The notes beneath the pieces are model-generated. The model did not search any database. It saw nothing but the letters and a program-made list of their open reading frames with translations, and had not been told where the DNA came from. Below, in pieces: positions 10,078 through 18,703 of a stretch of DNA of 64,000 nucleotides (positions within the stretch are counted from its first letter, which is position 1; every line of letters begins with the position of its first letter). The stretch is taken from positions 62,001 through 126,000 of the forward strand of contig NZ_JABTTS010000014.1 of assembly GCF_018638295.1 (NCBI RefSeq), given 5' to 3'. This stretch comes from Streptomyces sp. CHD11 (GTDB lineage Bacteria > Actinomycetota > Actinomycetes > Streptomycetales > Streptomycetaceae). The position numbers and the translations under genes were made by a program.

Positions 10078-11220
10078 TCACGCGGAGGGCACGCGGGCGA
10101 TTGCGTCCACCCGGGCCAGCACGTCGCCGCGGAACAGCTGCCGTCCGCGGGCGATCCGGTGCTCCCGGTACGGGCCGTCCGCCGACAGCCGCCGCAGAGC
10201 GCGCAGCAGGGCCGAGGCGTCCGTGGCGGTCTCCGAGACGCCGAGTGCCGCCATCCTGCGGACGCCCTCCGCCCCGTGGCCGGGCAGCGGACGGTAGCCC
10301 ACCACGGGCGTCCCGGAGGCGAGTGCCTGGACGGCGGTCTGCCCGGCGGCGTTGTCGATCAGGACCCGGGACGCCCGCAGCAGGCCGGGCATGTCGGTCA
10401 CCCAGTCCGGTACGAGCGTGCCCGGCAGCCCGGCCAGGCGGGTCCGCAGGCGTTCGTTGCGGCCGCACAGCACCACCGGGAGGAAGCCGGCGCCGGCGAG
10501 CAGCCGTGCGGTCCGGTCCAGTTCGCAGGCGGCGCCCCAGGCACCGGCGGACAGCACGACGGGCGGGCGTCCGGGGGCGTGCCGCTCGAAGCGCCGCCGC
10601 CACGGCCCGGCTCCGGGCGCCGGTGCGAAGAAGCCGGGTGCCACGACCGGTCCGGTCGTCTCGACGGGTACCGGGACGCTCCGGCCCACGTCCCGCGCGG
10701 CCTCGTCGGTGAGACAGAGGTACAGGTCGTTGCCGGGGTGGAGCCACTGCCGGTGGACGGCGAAGTCGGTCATGAAGACGGCGCTCGGCGGCCTCAGCCG
10801 CTCCCGTGCCCTGAGATGGCCGGTCAGCTGGGCCGCGAGATGGAAGACGGGAACGACGACGTCGGCGCCCGTGCGCTCCGTCAGCTCCGTCAGCCGCTGG
10901 CCCGCCAGCCGGGCCAGCGGCAGACCGCTCGGGCGGTACCGGGGGCCGGGACGCAGCAGGGCGCGGTAGAGGGCCGCGTACGCCCAGGGGAAGTGCCGTA
11001 CCGAGGACTGGTAGAAGAGGCGCAGGCCGGTGCCCAGGCCGCAGGGAAGGAGCCGCAGGACGTCCACGACCTGCGCCTCGTGGCCCTGCTCCCTGGCGCG
11101 GCGGGCCAGTTCGCCGGCCACGGTGTCGTGGCCGGCGCCCATGCTCGCGCTGACGATCAGCAGTCGCGGCCTGCCGTTCGCCGGAGTGCCGTGGCGGGGT
11201 GCCGGGGACGGTGGGTGCAC
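10078..11220 (-). CDS. Glycosyltransferase, MGDG-synthase/MurG-like fold
   Basis: 380 residues with a GT-B fold. The N-terminal domain has the monogalactosyldiacylglycerol-synthase signature SASMGAGHDTVAGELARRA, and the C-terminal domain has the nucleotide-sugar site (VVLSAGAWG, later LIDNAAGQTAVQALASGTPVVGY, quoted here only as the GQTAVQAL element). Family role: transfer of a sugar from UDP-sugar to a lipid at the membrane face. Acceptor and donor are not readable. It is transcribed away from the SDR, DMT transporter and polysaccharide deacetylase genes, with which it may form a glycolipid or envelope-modifying set. Confidence 0.82.
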   Translation of the reverse strand: MHPPSPAPRHGTPANGRPRLLIVSASMGAGHDTVAGELARRAREQGHEAQVVDVLRLLPCGLGTGLRLFYQSSVRHFPWAYAALYRALLRPGPRYRPSGLPLARLAGQRLTELTERTGADVVVPVFHLAAQLTGHLRARERLRPPSAVFMTDFAVHRQWLHPGNDLYLCLTDEAARDVGRSVPVPVETTGPVVAPGFFAPAPGAGPWRRRFERHAPGRPPVVLSAGAWGAACELDRTARLLAGAGFLPVVLCGRNERLRTRLAGLPGTLVPDWVTDMPGLLRASRVLIDNAAGQTAVQALASGTPVVGYRPLPGHGAEGVRRMAALGVSETATDASALLRALRRLSADGPYREHRIARGRQLFRGDVLARVDAIARVPSA

Positions 11221-11268
11221 GTGGTGCCGTGTCTCCCTGCGCCGTGCCGGTGAAACCCGCGCGGCCGC

Positions 11269-11293
11269 GTTTCGGCCACCCGTACCGGGATAC
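11269..11293 (+). promoter_or_regulatory. Possible sigma-B-type promoter for the SDR/DMT/deacetylase genes
   Basis: GTTTC, 13 bp, then GGGATAC. This resembles the GNNTN/GGGTAY consensus of Streptomyces stress sigma factors, with a spacer one base short. It lies about 85 bp upstream of the SDR start. Confidence 0.35.
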
Positions 11294-11377
11294 TACGGTT
11301 TGTCCCCTTCGCCGAACGCCGGGGCGGCCGCGGTCGCGGTCTCCCGGGCGTTCATCCCCGCAGCCGAGGTACAGCCG

Positions 11378-12280
11378 ATGTCTCACGCTCCCCGTGCCGG
11401 CACCGCCGGCGTGTCGTCCCCCGGGACGTCCGTCACTCCGGCGGGCGTGATGCCGGAGGGCGTCGCGCCCGGGTCCCCGGCCGGCGGCCCCGGGCGCCCC
11501 CGCACCGCCCTGGTGACCGGGGCGTCCTCGGGCATCGGCGCCGCCGTGGCCCGGCGGCTCGGCGCACAGGGGTGGCGCCTCGTCCTCAGCGGACGGGACG
11601 CCGGGCGTCTCGAGCGGGTGGCGGAGCAGGCGGGCCGGGTGGCGGAGCGTCCCGGCCCGGTCGTGGAGCGGGTCCCGGCGTCGGTCTTTCCGGCGGATCT
11701 GACCCGGCCCGGCGCCGAAGGGCGGCTGGCCCGGTTCACCCTCGGGCAGAGCGGCCGGGTGGACCTGCTGGTGGCGGGCGCCGGTATCGGCTGGGCCGGG
11801 GACTTCACGGCCATGCCCCCGTCCGCCCTCGACGAGGTCGTCGAGGTCGATCTCCTGTCCACGCTGCGACTGGTCCGGCAGGTGGTGCCGTACATGGTGG
11901 AGGCCGGTTCCGGGCGCGTGGTTCTCGTCGGATCCCTGGCGGGGACGGTGGCCGTGCGGGGAGAGGCGGTGTACTCGGCGGCGAAGGCGGGGCTCGCCGC
12001 CTTCGCCGACGCGCTGCGCTACGAGCTGCGCGGCAGCGGCGTCGCGGTCAGCCTCGTGGTGCCGGGGGTGGTCGACACCCCGTTCTTCGACCGGCGGGGA
12101 GTCCCCTACGAACGGTCGTGGCCCGGACCGGTCCCGGCCGAGCGGGTCGCCGACGCCGTGTGGAGCGCCGTCCGCCGGGGGCGGGACGAGGTCTACGTCC
12201 CCGGCTGGCTGCGGCTTCCCGCCCGGGTGCGCGGCGCGGCGCCGGGCCTGTACCGGCGGCTCGCCGCCGTGTTCGGCTGA
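11378..12280 (+). CDS. SDR-family oxidoreductase
   Basis: 300-residue classical short-chain dehydrogenase. An N-terminal tail of about 40 residues precedes the Rossmann motif TGASSGIG. Further marks are VAGAGIG at the NNAG position, catalytic Ser in VLVGSLAG and YSAAKAG (Tyr-x-x-x-Lys). C-terminal hydrophobic residues suggest membrane association, as in lipid-modifying SDRs. The ATG at 11378 follows CGAGGTACAGCCG; the open frame further upstream is antisense to the glycosyltransferase. First of three closely spaced co-directional genes. Substrate unknown. Confidence 0.87.
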   Translation: MSHAPRAGTAGVSSPGTSVTPAGVMPEGVAPGSPAGGPGRPRTALVTGASSGIGAAVARRLGAQGWRLVLSGRDAGRLERVAEQAGRVAERPGPVVERVPASVFPADLTRPGAEGRLARFTLGQSGRVDLLVAGAGIGWAGDFTAMPPSALDEVVEVDLLSTLRLVRQVVPYMVEAGSGRVVLVGSLAGTVAVRGEAVYSAAKAGLAAFADALRYELRGSGVAVSLVVPGVVDTPFFDRRGVPYERSWPGPVPAERVADAVWSAVRRGRDEVYVPGWLRLPARVRGAAPGLYRRLAAVFG

Positions 12281-12293
12281 ACGGCGACCCGGC

Positions 12294-13199
12294 GTGCCGG
12301 CCGTCGTCGTCCTGGCCCTGCTGGCGGCACTGGCCAACGCCGCCGCCTCGGTCCTGCAGCGGCGGGCCGCGGCGAACGAACCGGAGGGCGGTCCGGGCGT
12401 GCGCCAGGCCCTTCGCTGGCTCGGTCATGTGCTGAGAAGCCCCTACTGGGTGGTGGGTGCGGGGATGCTCGCGCTGACCACCGTGCTGCAGGCGGCCGCC
12501 CTGAGTCTGGGCAGCCTCGCGCTGGTCCAGCCGCTGATGGCCGCCGAGCTGCTGTTCACCCTCGTCGTCGGCAGCGCGGTCTTCCGCCGCCGTCCGGACC
12601 GCAGGACCTGGATGGCGTTCGCCGCCCTGGCCGCCGGGCTGGCGGCCTTCCTGACCTCCGCCGCTCCGGCGGCCGGCCGGGACACCGCGTCCACCGGGCA
12701 GTGGCTGCTGTCCGCCGCCGCGGTACTGGCCGGCGTGGTGGCGCTGGTGGCGACGGCCCGCGCGGTGCGGGGCGCGCCGCGCGCGGCGCTGCTCGGACTG
12801 GCGTCGGCCGTGTCGTTCTCGCTGACGGCGGCGCTGATCAAGGAGGTGACCGGCAGGTTCGGTGACGGCCTGACCACCGTGCTGGCATCGTGGCCCCTGT
12901 ACGCCACCGCCGCCGTGGGGATCGTCGCCTTCCTGCTGCTCCAGAGTGCTTTCCGGGCCGGGACCCTGGCCGCGTCCCAGCCCGCCCTGACCCTCGGTGA
13001 CGCGCTGACGAGCGTGGCGCTGGGGTGGGCGCTGTTCGGGGAACAGATCACCCTGGGGGTGCGGGTGGTGCCCGCCGTGATCGGTGTGGTGCTCATGGGC
13101 GCGGGCGCCGCCGGGCTGGCGCGTGCCCCGTCGGTCTCCGGAGACTGGGACACGGCGTCGCGGCGTCCGGGTACCGGCTCGCCCCGGCCACTGCGGTAG
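12294..13199 (+). CDS. DMT-superfamily (EamA-like) membrane transporter
   Basis: 301 residues and about nine or ten hydrophobic helices in two repeated halves, typical of the drug/metabolite transporter superfamily. Starts with GTG 13 bp after the SDR stop, so probably the same transcript. The first half ends with a VQPLMAAELLFTLVVGS helix; the second half repeats the pattern (SQPALTLGDALTSVALGW). Substrate unknown. The context (SDR, deacetylase, glycosyltransferase) suggests a lipid- or sugar-linked metabolite. Confidence 0.83.
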   Translation: MPAVVVLALLAALANAAASVLQRRAAANEPEGGPGVRQALRWLGHVLRSPYWVVGAGMLALTTVLQAAALSLGSLALVQPLMAAELLFTLVVGSAVFRRRPDRRTWMAFAALAAGLAAFLTSAAPAAGRDTASTGQWLLSAAAVLAGVVALVATARAVRGAPRAALLGLASAVSFSLTAALIKEVTGRFGDGLTTVLASWPLYATAAVGIVAFLLLQSAFRAGTLAASQPALTLGDALTSVALGWALFGEQITLGVRVVPAVIGVVLMGAGAAGLARAPSVSGDWDTASRRPGTGSPRPLR

Positions 13200-13224
13200 A
13201 CGCGGGGAAGGGAGTCGGTATCCG

Positions 13225-13977
13225 ATGGACACGTCCTGGCGTCAGTCCCCAGCCCGGCGCACGGCGGCCGCGCTGGCTCCGGTCGCCGCCGTCGCCGCGG
13301 CGCACATCGTCCCCGCCGCCACCTGGCTGCCCGTGGTGCGCCGCCGTTTCCCGCGTCTCGCCGGCACGGGACACCCCGGTCACGTCGCCCTGACCTTCGA
13401 CGACGGCCCCGATCCCGAGTCCACCCCGCGCTTCCTCGACGCGCTGGAGGCGCTCGGGGTCCGGGCGACCTTCTTCGTCCTCGGCGACGGCGTCCTGCGG
13501 CACCCCTCGGTGGTGCGCGAGACCGTCCGCCGCGGGCACGAGGTGGCCCTCCACGGCTGGAGCCACGACCGCCCCTGGCTCCCCGGCCCGGTGGACGACG
13601 TGCGCGCCCTGCTGCGGGCGGCCGGCACGGTACGGGAGCTGACCGGCCACGACCCCCGCTGGTACCGCCCGCCCTACGGCATCCTGACCTCCGGGCGCTG
13701 GGCCGCGGCCCGCACGGCGGGACTGCGGCCCGTGCTGTGGACCGCCTGGGGCAGGGACTGGACGGCCGACGCCACCCCGGCCTCGGTGCGCTCCGCCGTC
13801 GCGGCCGGTCTGCGCGGCGGTGGCACCCTCCTCCTGCACGACACGGACAGGATGTCCGCCCCGGGCTGCTGGCGGTCCGCTCTGGGCGCCCTGCCCGGCA
13901 TCGTGCACGCCTGCCACGCGGCGGGCCTGTCGGTCGGCCCGCTCGCGGAACACGGGGTACCGGGCGGCCGGGCTTGA
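13225..13977 (+). CDS. Polysaccharide deacetylase (NodB homology, CE4)
   Basis: 250 residues. NodB motifs are intact: motif 1 TFDDGPDPES (catalytic Asp and metal-binding Asp), motif 2 HGWSHDRP (two metal-binding His), motif 3 RPPYG, and a late LLLHDTD motif. A weak N-terminal hydrophobic stretch (residues about 13-38) suggests export or membrane anchoring. It removes acetyl groups from an N-acetylhexosamine polymer or glycolipid. The ATG follows GGGGAAGGGAG; an earlier in-frame start would overlap the transporter gene. Third gene of the SDR/DMT/deacetylase set. Confidence 0.88.
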   Translation: MDTSWRQSPARRTAAALAPVAAVAAAHIVPAATWLPVVRRRFPRLAGTGHPGHVALTFDDGPDPESTPRFLDALEALGVRATFFVLGDGVLRHPSVVRETVRRGHEVALHGWSHDRPWLPGPVDDVRALLRAAGTVRELTGHDPRWYRPPYGILTSGRWAAARTAGLRPVLWTAWGRDWTADATPASVRSAVAAGLRGGGTLLLHDTDRMSAPGCWRSALGALPGIVHACHAAGLSVGPLAEHGVPGGRA

Positions 13978-14004
13978 CCTTGACACCGTGACAAGGTCTT
14001 CACT
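13974..14004 (+). promoter_or_regulatory. MerR-type promoter with 19-bp spacer
   Basis: -35 TTGACC (13974-13979), a 19-bp spacer, then -10-like TTCACT (13999-14004). The spacer holds the dyad GACCTTG / CAAGGTC (13976-13982 and 13992-13998). The over-long spacer with a centred dyad is the hallmark of MerR-controlled promoters. The start of transcription would fall near 14011, just before the AGGAGGTGG Shine-Dalgarno of the HEAT gene, whose partner downstream encodes a MerR protein. Confidence 0.72.
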
Positions 14005-14025
14005 GCGGTCAGGAGGTGGTTCTCG

Positions 14026-14694
14026 ATGACCATGCCGGAAGAGGACCTGGACACGATGCGAGCCCTGCGAGGGCTGGAGAACGGCAATGCGTCGGTACGC
14101 CTGCGGACGACGATGGCGATGGGCAGCGCCCCGGACCCCCGGTTCGTCGACGCGCTCGTCGGACGGTGCGCGATCGAGCCTGACTTCCACGTGCGGGACA
14201 TGCTCACCTGGGCGCTCACCCGCCACGCGTCGACCCTGACGGTCCCGCGGCTCGTCGGTGAACTCGGCTCGGCACGCGCACAGGCACGGAGCCAGGCATT
14301 GCACACCCTGTCCAAGATCGGGGACCGGCAGGCCTGGCCCGCGATCACACGTACGCTGCTGACCGACACCGACGACGAGGTGGCGCGCAGTGCCTGGCGA
14401 GCGGCGGTCGTTCTGGTGCCCGAAGGTGAGGAGGCCGGGCTGGCCGGAGTACTGGCGACGCAGCTCGGACGCGGCGGGCGTGAGACGCGGGCGAGCCTCA
14501 GCCGGGCGCTGACCGCACTCGGCGAGGTGATCGTGCCGGTGCTGCACGCCGCGATGACGGATCCCGGCCCCCGGGTGCGGCGGCACGCGATCGCCACGGA
14601 ACGGCTGCTGCGCGACCCGGATGCCGGATTCGAGTCCGCGATCGAGGAGGCGAAACGCATCGTGGCCCTCGGTACGAGCGCCCAGGAGGAGTGA
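14026..14694 (+). CDS. HEAT-repeat protein, partner of the MerR-HEAT regulator
   Basis: 222 residues built almost wholly of short alpha-helical HEAT repeats (for example VRLRTTMAMGSAPDPRFVDAL and LHTLSKIGDRQAWPAITRTL motifs at about 28-48 and 90-110), with no enzymatic motif. Such scaffolds bind protein partners. A near-perfect Shine-Dalgarno (AGGAGGTGG) follows the MerR-type promoter. The MerR-HEAT gene starts 6 bp after the stop, so the two are co-expressed. I infer that the product binds or modulates the regulator, perhaps through its HEAT domain; the signal is unknown. Confidence 0.85.
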   Translation: MTMPEEDLDTMRALRGLENGNASVRLRTTMAMGSAPDPRFVDALVGRCAIEPDFHVRDMLTWALTRHASTLTVPRLVGELGSARAQARSQALHTLSKIGDRQAWPAITRTLLTDTDDEVARSAWRAAVVLVPEGEEAGLAGVLATQLGRGGRETRASLSRALTALGEVIVPVLHAAMTDPGPRVRRHAIATERLLRDPDAGFESAIEEAKRIVALGTSAQEE

Positions 14695-14700
14695 CGGAGC

Positions 14701-15705
14701 GTGCTGATCGGTGAGGTGGCACGACGGTCCGGGGTCAGTGCCCGCATGCTCAGGCACTACGACTCGCTCGGCCTGGTGCACCCGACGGGCCGCACCGGGG
14801 CCGGCTACCGCGAGTACTCCGGCGACGACATGCGGCGGATCTTCCACATCGAGAGCCTGCGCTCGCTGGGGCTGTCGCTGAGCGAGATCGGGCGGGCGCT
14901 GGACGACCCCGCCTTCGAGCCCGCTCAGCTCGTGGACGACCTCGTCCGCCGGACACGCGACCGCATCGCCCGTGAGACGGAGCTGCTCACGCGGCTCCGC
15001 CGGATCGGTGCCGCCGAACCCGCCGACTGGGAGGAGGTCCTGCGGGCCGTCGCCCTCCTGCGGGCTCTGGGGTCGGAGAGTGCCGGGAGACGCCAGCGCG
15101 CGGCCCTGTCCTCGGCGACCGGAGGTCCGGTGCCGGCGGAGGCCCTGGCCGAGGCGGCGCTGAGCGAAACGGACCCGGTCGTCGCCGGCGCCCTCCGCTG
15201 GGCGCTGGCGCGGTCGGAGGACGGCGGTCTGGGCCTGCTGGCGGAAGGCCTCGGCTCACCCGAGGCGCAGGTGCGTACCCGCGCCGTCCGGTCCATCGCC
15301 GGGATGTCCGGCGCGGAGGCCGACGCACTGCTGCGGGAGGCCCTCACCGACTCCGAGGCCGCGGTCCGCAGGTGTGCGGCTCTGGCACTCGGGACACGGG
15401 GAGTGGCCGATGCGGCTCCGACGCTCATCGACATGGTCGTCCAGGAGGTCAATGACGTCGACGCGGCCGACGCGCTGAGCGTGCTGGCCCGTGATCCGGC
15501 GTCGGCCGCCCGGATCACCACCGAACTCGTCGGCCGTCTCGGCCGTGCCGGCACCGGCGCTCCCGCGCGCCGCCGATTGGCTCAGGCCCTCGCGGACATC
15601 CCGGGTCCGGCGGCGTCCCGCGCGCTCGCGCGGCTGTCGCGGGACGCCGACCGGGGTGTCGCGCTCACCGCCGCGTACGTGGTGGCGCTGCGCGACGCAC
15701 GGTGA
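14701..15705 (+). CDS. MerR-family regulator fused to a HEAT-repeat domain
   Basis: 334 residues. The N-terminal part (about 1-70) is a MerR winged helix (LIGEVARRSGVSARMLRHYD, then the second element REYSGDDMRRI), followed by a dimerisation helix to about 110. The rest, about 135-334, is HEAT-like helical repeats (EAQVRTRAVRSIAG, EAAVRRCAALALGTRG) in place of the small metal- or drug-binding domain of typical MerR proteins. Starts with GTG after GAGGAGTGACGGAGC, coupled to the HEAT gene before it. It probably acts on the promoter at 13974-14004. The inducer is unknown; a protein partner is plausible. Confidence 0.88.
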   Translation: MLIGEVARRSGVSARMLRHYDSLGLVHPTGRTGAGYREYSGDDMRRIFHIESLRSLGLSLSEIGRALDDPAFEPAQLVDDLVRRTRDRIARETELLTRLRRIGAAEPADWEEVLRAVALLRALGSESAGRRQRAALSSATGGPVPAEALAEAALSETDPVVAGALRWALARSEDGGLGLLAEGLGSPEAQVRTRAVRSIAGMSGAEADALLREALTDSEAAVRRCAALALGTRGVADAAPTLIDMVVQEVNDVDAADALSVLARDPASAARITTELVGRLGRAGTGAPARRRLAQALADIPGPAASRALARLSRDADRGVALTAAYVVALRDAR

Positions 15706-15864
15706 GGACCCGCTCCGCTCGCGCACCGGTGCGGCAGGAGCCGGTCCGGCGTCCCGTCGGTGTCCCCCGGTCGCCAGTCGTCGCCGAGGAGACGGCCGAC
15801 GCGTTCCCGTCGCCGGGCGACCGTGCCGACGTGGACGGGGAGTTCTGTGGCCAGGCCCTGCGGT

Positions 15865-16344
15865 TCAGCCGCTTCCAGTGGCGTCGAACCATGTGGGCGC
15901 ATCCGACATGGCCTGCTTGATCCGGAAGGTCGCGAACTCGTTCAGCTCCGGCAGCGCGTCCACGGCGAACCAGCCGACGTCCAGGGACTCGTCGTCGTTG
16001 ACCCGCGCCTCGCCCCCGAGAGCACGGCAGCGGAAGGTGATGTCCATGTACTGACAGATGTCGCCGTTGCCGTAGGTCACCGGTCGCACCGCCTGCACCA
16101 GTACGACCCGCTCGACGGCGCAGCGCACCGCGGTCTCCTCCTCGACCTCTCGCACGGCGCAGGCCGCGGGCTGCTCCCCCGGGTCGGGGATGCCTCCGAT
16201 CACCGACCATCCGCGGGTGTCCGACCGGCGGTTCAGCAGCAGCCGGCCCGCGTCGTCGAAGACGAGCGCGGTGACTCCGGGGAGCCACAGCAGCTGGTGA
16301 CCGGCGGAGGCGCGCAGTGTGCTGATGAAATCGGGTGTAGCCAT
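15865..16344 (-). CDS. NUDIX hydrolase
   Basis: 159 residues with a full NUDIX box beginning GGIPDPGEQ and ending REVEEETAV (about 50-72), which binds Mg2+ and cleaves a nucleoside diphosphate linked to another moiety. The leading WLPGVTALVFDDAGRLLLNR strand and WSVIGG fit ADP-ribose/8-oxo-dGTP-type NUDIX enzymes, but the substrate cannot be read. Convergent with the MerR-HEAT gene; its start lies 135 bp beyond the stop of the lnt gene, read in the same direction. Confidence 0.88.
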   Translation of the reverse strand: MATPDFISTLRASAGHQLLWLPGVTALVFDDAGRLLLNRRSDTRGWSVIGGIPDPGEQPAACAVREVEEETAVRCAVERVVLVQAVRPVTYGNGDICQYMDITFRCRALGGEARVNDDESLDVGWFAVDALPELNEFATFRIKQAMSDAPTWFDATGSG

Positions 16345-16479
16345 GCGCCGACCCTAACCGGCGCCGCCCGGCGCTCCCCCGGCACGTCAGGAGGACCTAC
16401 CGCCCGCGCGTCACCGCGCACACGCACATCGCACACGGCGGTCCCGCACGGCACCGCGCGCACCCGAGGCGGCAGGGTC

Positions 16480-18090
16480 CTACCCGTCACCGGCGCGCCG
16501 TGCGCGCGCCCCGGCGGCGACGGCCCAGCCCACGCCGCCCGCGGCGGCGAGCACGAGCACGATCTCCGGGAGGATGCCGAGGCGGGTGGCGGGGGTCTGC
16601 GAGGAGCGCAGCGGCACCTCCTGCACCAGCGAGTCGGCCACGAACATGCCGGTCTTCTGCGCGACCCTTCCGTCCGGCATGATGACCGCGCTGACCCCGC
16701 TGGTCACCGGCACGGTCACCGCTCGGCTGTGCTCCACGGCACGGACCCTGGACATGGCGAGTTGCTGGTAGGTCATCTCGCTGCGGCCGAAGGTGGCGTT
16801 GTTGCTGGGCACCGAGATCAGCTGGGCACCGGCGGTGACCGTGTCGCGCACCGCCCAGTCGAAGGCGGCCTCGTAACAGGTGACCAGGCCGACCCCGACG
16901 CCGTTCATCCGGAACACACCGGGCTCACTGCCCCGGCTGAAGTCCTGGCGGACCATCGAGGTCCAGTCGTCGTTGATCGCCCCGACCAGGGAGCGCAGCG
17001 GCAGGTACTCGCCGAACGGCTGGATCTGCCGCTTGTCGTAGGTGTCGACGGGGCCCTTCACCGGGTCCCAGAGGATCTGTTCGTTGAGCAGTCTGCCGTC
17101 CCTGGTGACCACGCCGCCGACCGAGATGGGCGCGCCGACGGCCTCGGCCGCCTTGTCGATGACGGCGCGCGCGTCGGCGTTGGCGAAGGGGTCGATGTCG
17201 GAGGAGTTCTCCGGCCACAGCACGACGTCCGGCCGCTCGGCCCGCCCCGCCGCGACCTCGGCGGCCAGGCGTTCCGTCTCCCGCGCGTGGTGGTCGAGGA
17301 CCGCGCGCCGCTGGGAGTTGAAGTCGAGACCCAGGCGGGGCACGTTGCCCTGGATGACGGCCACGGTCGCGGTGCCGGTCTCCGCCCTGTCGTCGACCAG
17401 CGTCCTGGCCGCGAGCGCCGCGGCCCCCGGGACGACGACGCTCAGCACACCGACCACCGCCGCGGCCCGGCCCAGGGTTCCGGTACGGCGGGTCCGCACG
17501 GCGAGCCGGGCGATCTCGTACAGGCCGAAGCCGCACAGCACGACGGCGAAGCCGAGCACCGGGGTGCCGCCGAGCGCGGCGAGCGGCAGGAACACGCCGT
17601 CCGCCTGGCCGAACGCGGTCTTTCCCCAGGGAAAGCCGCTGAACGGCACACGCGCGCGTGCCGCCTCGCCGGCGATCCACAGTGCCGCCGCCCACACCGG
17701 CCACCCGGGCAGTCCCGACACCGCGGCGACACCGGCGCCGACCGCCGCGACGAACACCGCCTCGATCACCACCAGGGCGATCCACGGCCCGGGGCCGACC
17801 TCCACACCGGTCCACACCAGCAGCGGCAGCAGGAAACCGAGGCCGAAGAGGTACCCGAGACCCAGTGCCGCCTTCCAGCTCCGCCCGCGCAGCACCCAGC
17901 CGAAGACGGCGAAGGCGGGCAGGGCCAGCCACCACAGGGTGCGCGGCGGGAAGCTGACGTAGAGGAGCAGGCCCGCGAGCGCGGCTGCGGCGGCCGGAAG
18001 GAGACGCACCAGCCGCCCGCCCCGCGCGGGGGGCGCGGTCTGCGCGGACGTCGGGCCGGACTCGCCGACGGAGGTTGCGGTGACGGTCAC
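16480..18090 (-). CDS. lnt: Apolipoprotein N-acyltransferase
   Basis: Transfers an acyl chain to the N-terminal Cys of lipoproteins at the outer face of the membrane. 536 residues, GTG start. Six or more membrane segments fill about 28-225, then a nitrilase-like domain (about 240-500) carries the catalytic triad: Glu in WPENSSD, Lys in YDKRQIQPFGEYLP and Cys in LVTCYEAAF. A last membrane helix is near 510. Length and topology fit the family. Confidence 0.94.
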   Translation of the reverse strand: MTVTATSVGESGPTSAQTAPPARGGRLVRLLPAAAAALAGLLLYVSFPPRTLWWLALPAFAVFGWVLRGRSWKAALGLGYLFGLGFLLPLLVWTGVEVGPGPWIALVVIEAVFVAAVGAGVAAVSGLPGWPVWAAALWIAGEAARARVPFSGFPWGKTAFGQADGVFLPLAALGGTPVLGFAVVLCGFGLYEIARLAVRTRRTGTLGRAAAVVGVLSVVVPGAAALAARTLVDDRAETGTATVAVIQGNVPRLGLDFNSQRRAVLDHHARETERLAAEVAAGRAERPDVVLWPENSSDIDPFANADARAVIDKAAEAVGAPISVGGVVTRDGRLLNEQILWDPVKGPVDTYDKRQIQPFGEYLPLRSLVGAINDDWTSMVRQDFSRGSEPGVFRMNGVGVGLVTCYEAAFDWAVRDTVTAGAQLISVPSNNATFGRSEMTYQQLAMSRVRAVEHSRAVTVPVTSGVSAVIMPDGRVAQKTGMFVADSLVQEVPLRSSQTPATRLGILPEIVLVLAAAGGVGWAVAAGARARRAGDG

Positions 18091-18703
18091 TCCGGGAGTC
18101 TACGGCGCCCGGCCCGGCGGCCGACAGCACGGTCCGCCGGGCGGGAGGGCCACCGTGGGGCACGGCCGTCTCCGGGGGCGGGCGGCGTGCGGCATCGTTT
18201 CCGCGGGACTTGTCACCACACATCCTCAAACCGGCCACCAGCCGTTACGGTGTGCCGGTGCCCTGATCGCGCGGCCCGTCCCGGTGCCGGCGGCCGGGGC
18301 CCGTCACAGGCCGGGGGCGACGCGGTGCGGACGACACGGTCCGCGGCGCGGGGGCCGCCGCCCGCGCGGAGACCGGCTGACCCGGTGCCCGGCCCGGCCG
18401 GCCGCGCCCCGCTGCCTCGCGGTCCGGGACCGTCGGTCCGGCCGTCTGCCGGAGCACCGCGCCCGATATGACGCTCATTCGTCGTCCCTTCGTCGTCGGA
18501 CACCACACCCTCGACGACCCGACGGCCGAACCCGCGAGCGACGGACATCCCGCCCCGCGCGGCGGCCTTATACGCCGTGATCGGCTAGGGGGAGCTGTGT
18601 TTCGCCCCCGCCGTCCCTTCCCGTCCCGAAAGCGGGACTCCGCCCCGGACCCCGCTCCGCAGACGCCGGAGGGGCCGAGGTCAGCGCCCCGGCGCCGCGC
18701 GGT
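18091..18703. other. Gene-poor gap upstream of lnt, possible orphaned gene start
   Basis: About 610 bp with no convincing complete gene. A strong GC hairpin lies around 18340-18370. Near 18568-18599 there is a TTATAC element, then GGGGGAG and GTG (18597), followed by about 35 basic codons (VFRPRRPFPSRKRDSAP...) that run antisense into the next gene. This looks like a promoter and first codons without the rest of a gene. Confidence 0.4.

Noticed and set aside
9950-12337. 795-codon minus-strand frame
   Set aside because: Overlaps the recognised glycosyltransferase and SDR in other frames and has Arg/Pro/Gly-biased nonsense composition.
10078-13977. Secondary-metabolite biosynthetic cluster
   Set aside because: No PKS, NRPS, terpene synthase, lanthipeptide or other core biosynthetic gene is present; the set looks like envelope chemistry.
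15760-18471. 903-codon open frame on the plus strand
   Set aside because: It is antisense to lnt and the NUDIX gene, has low-complexity composition, and arises because high-GC codons leave the opposite frames open.
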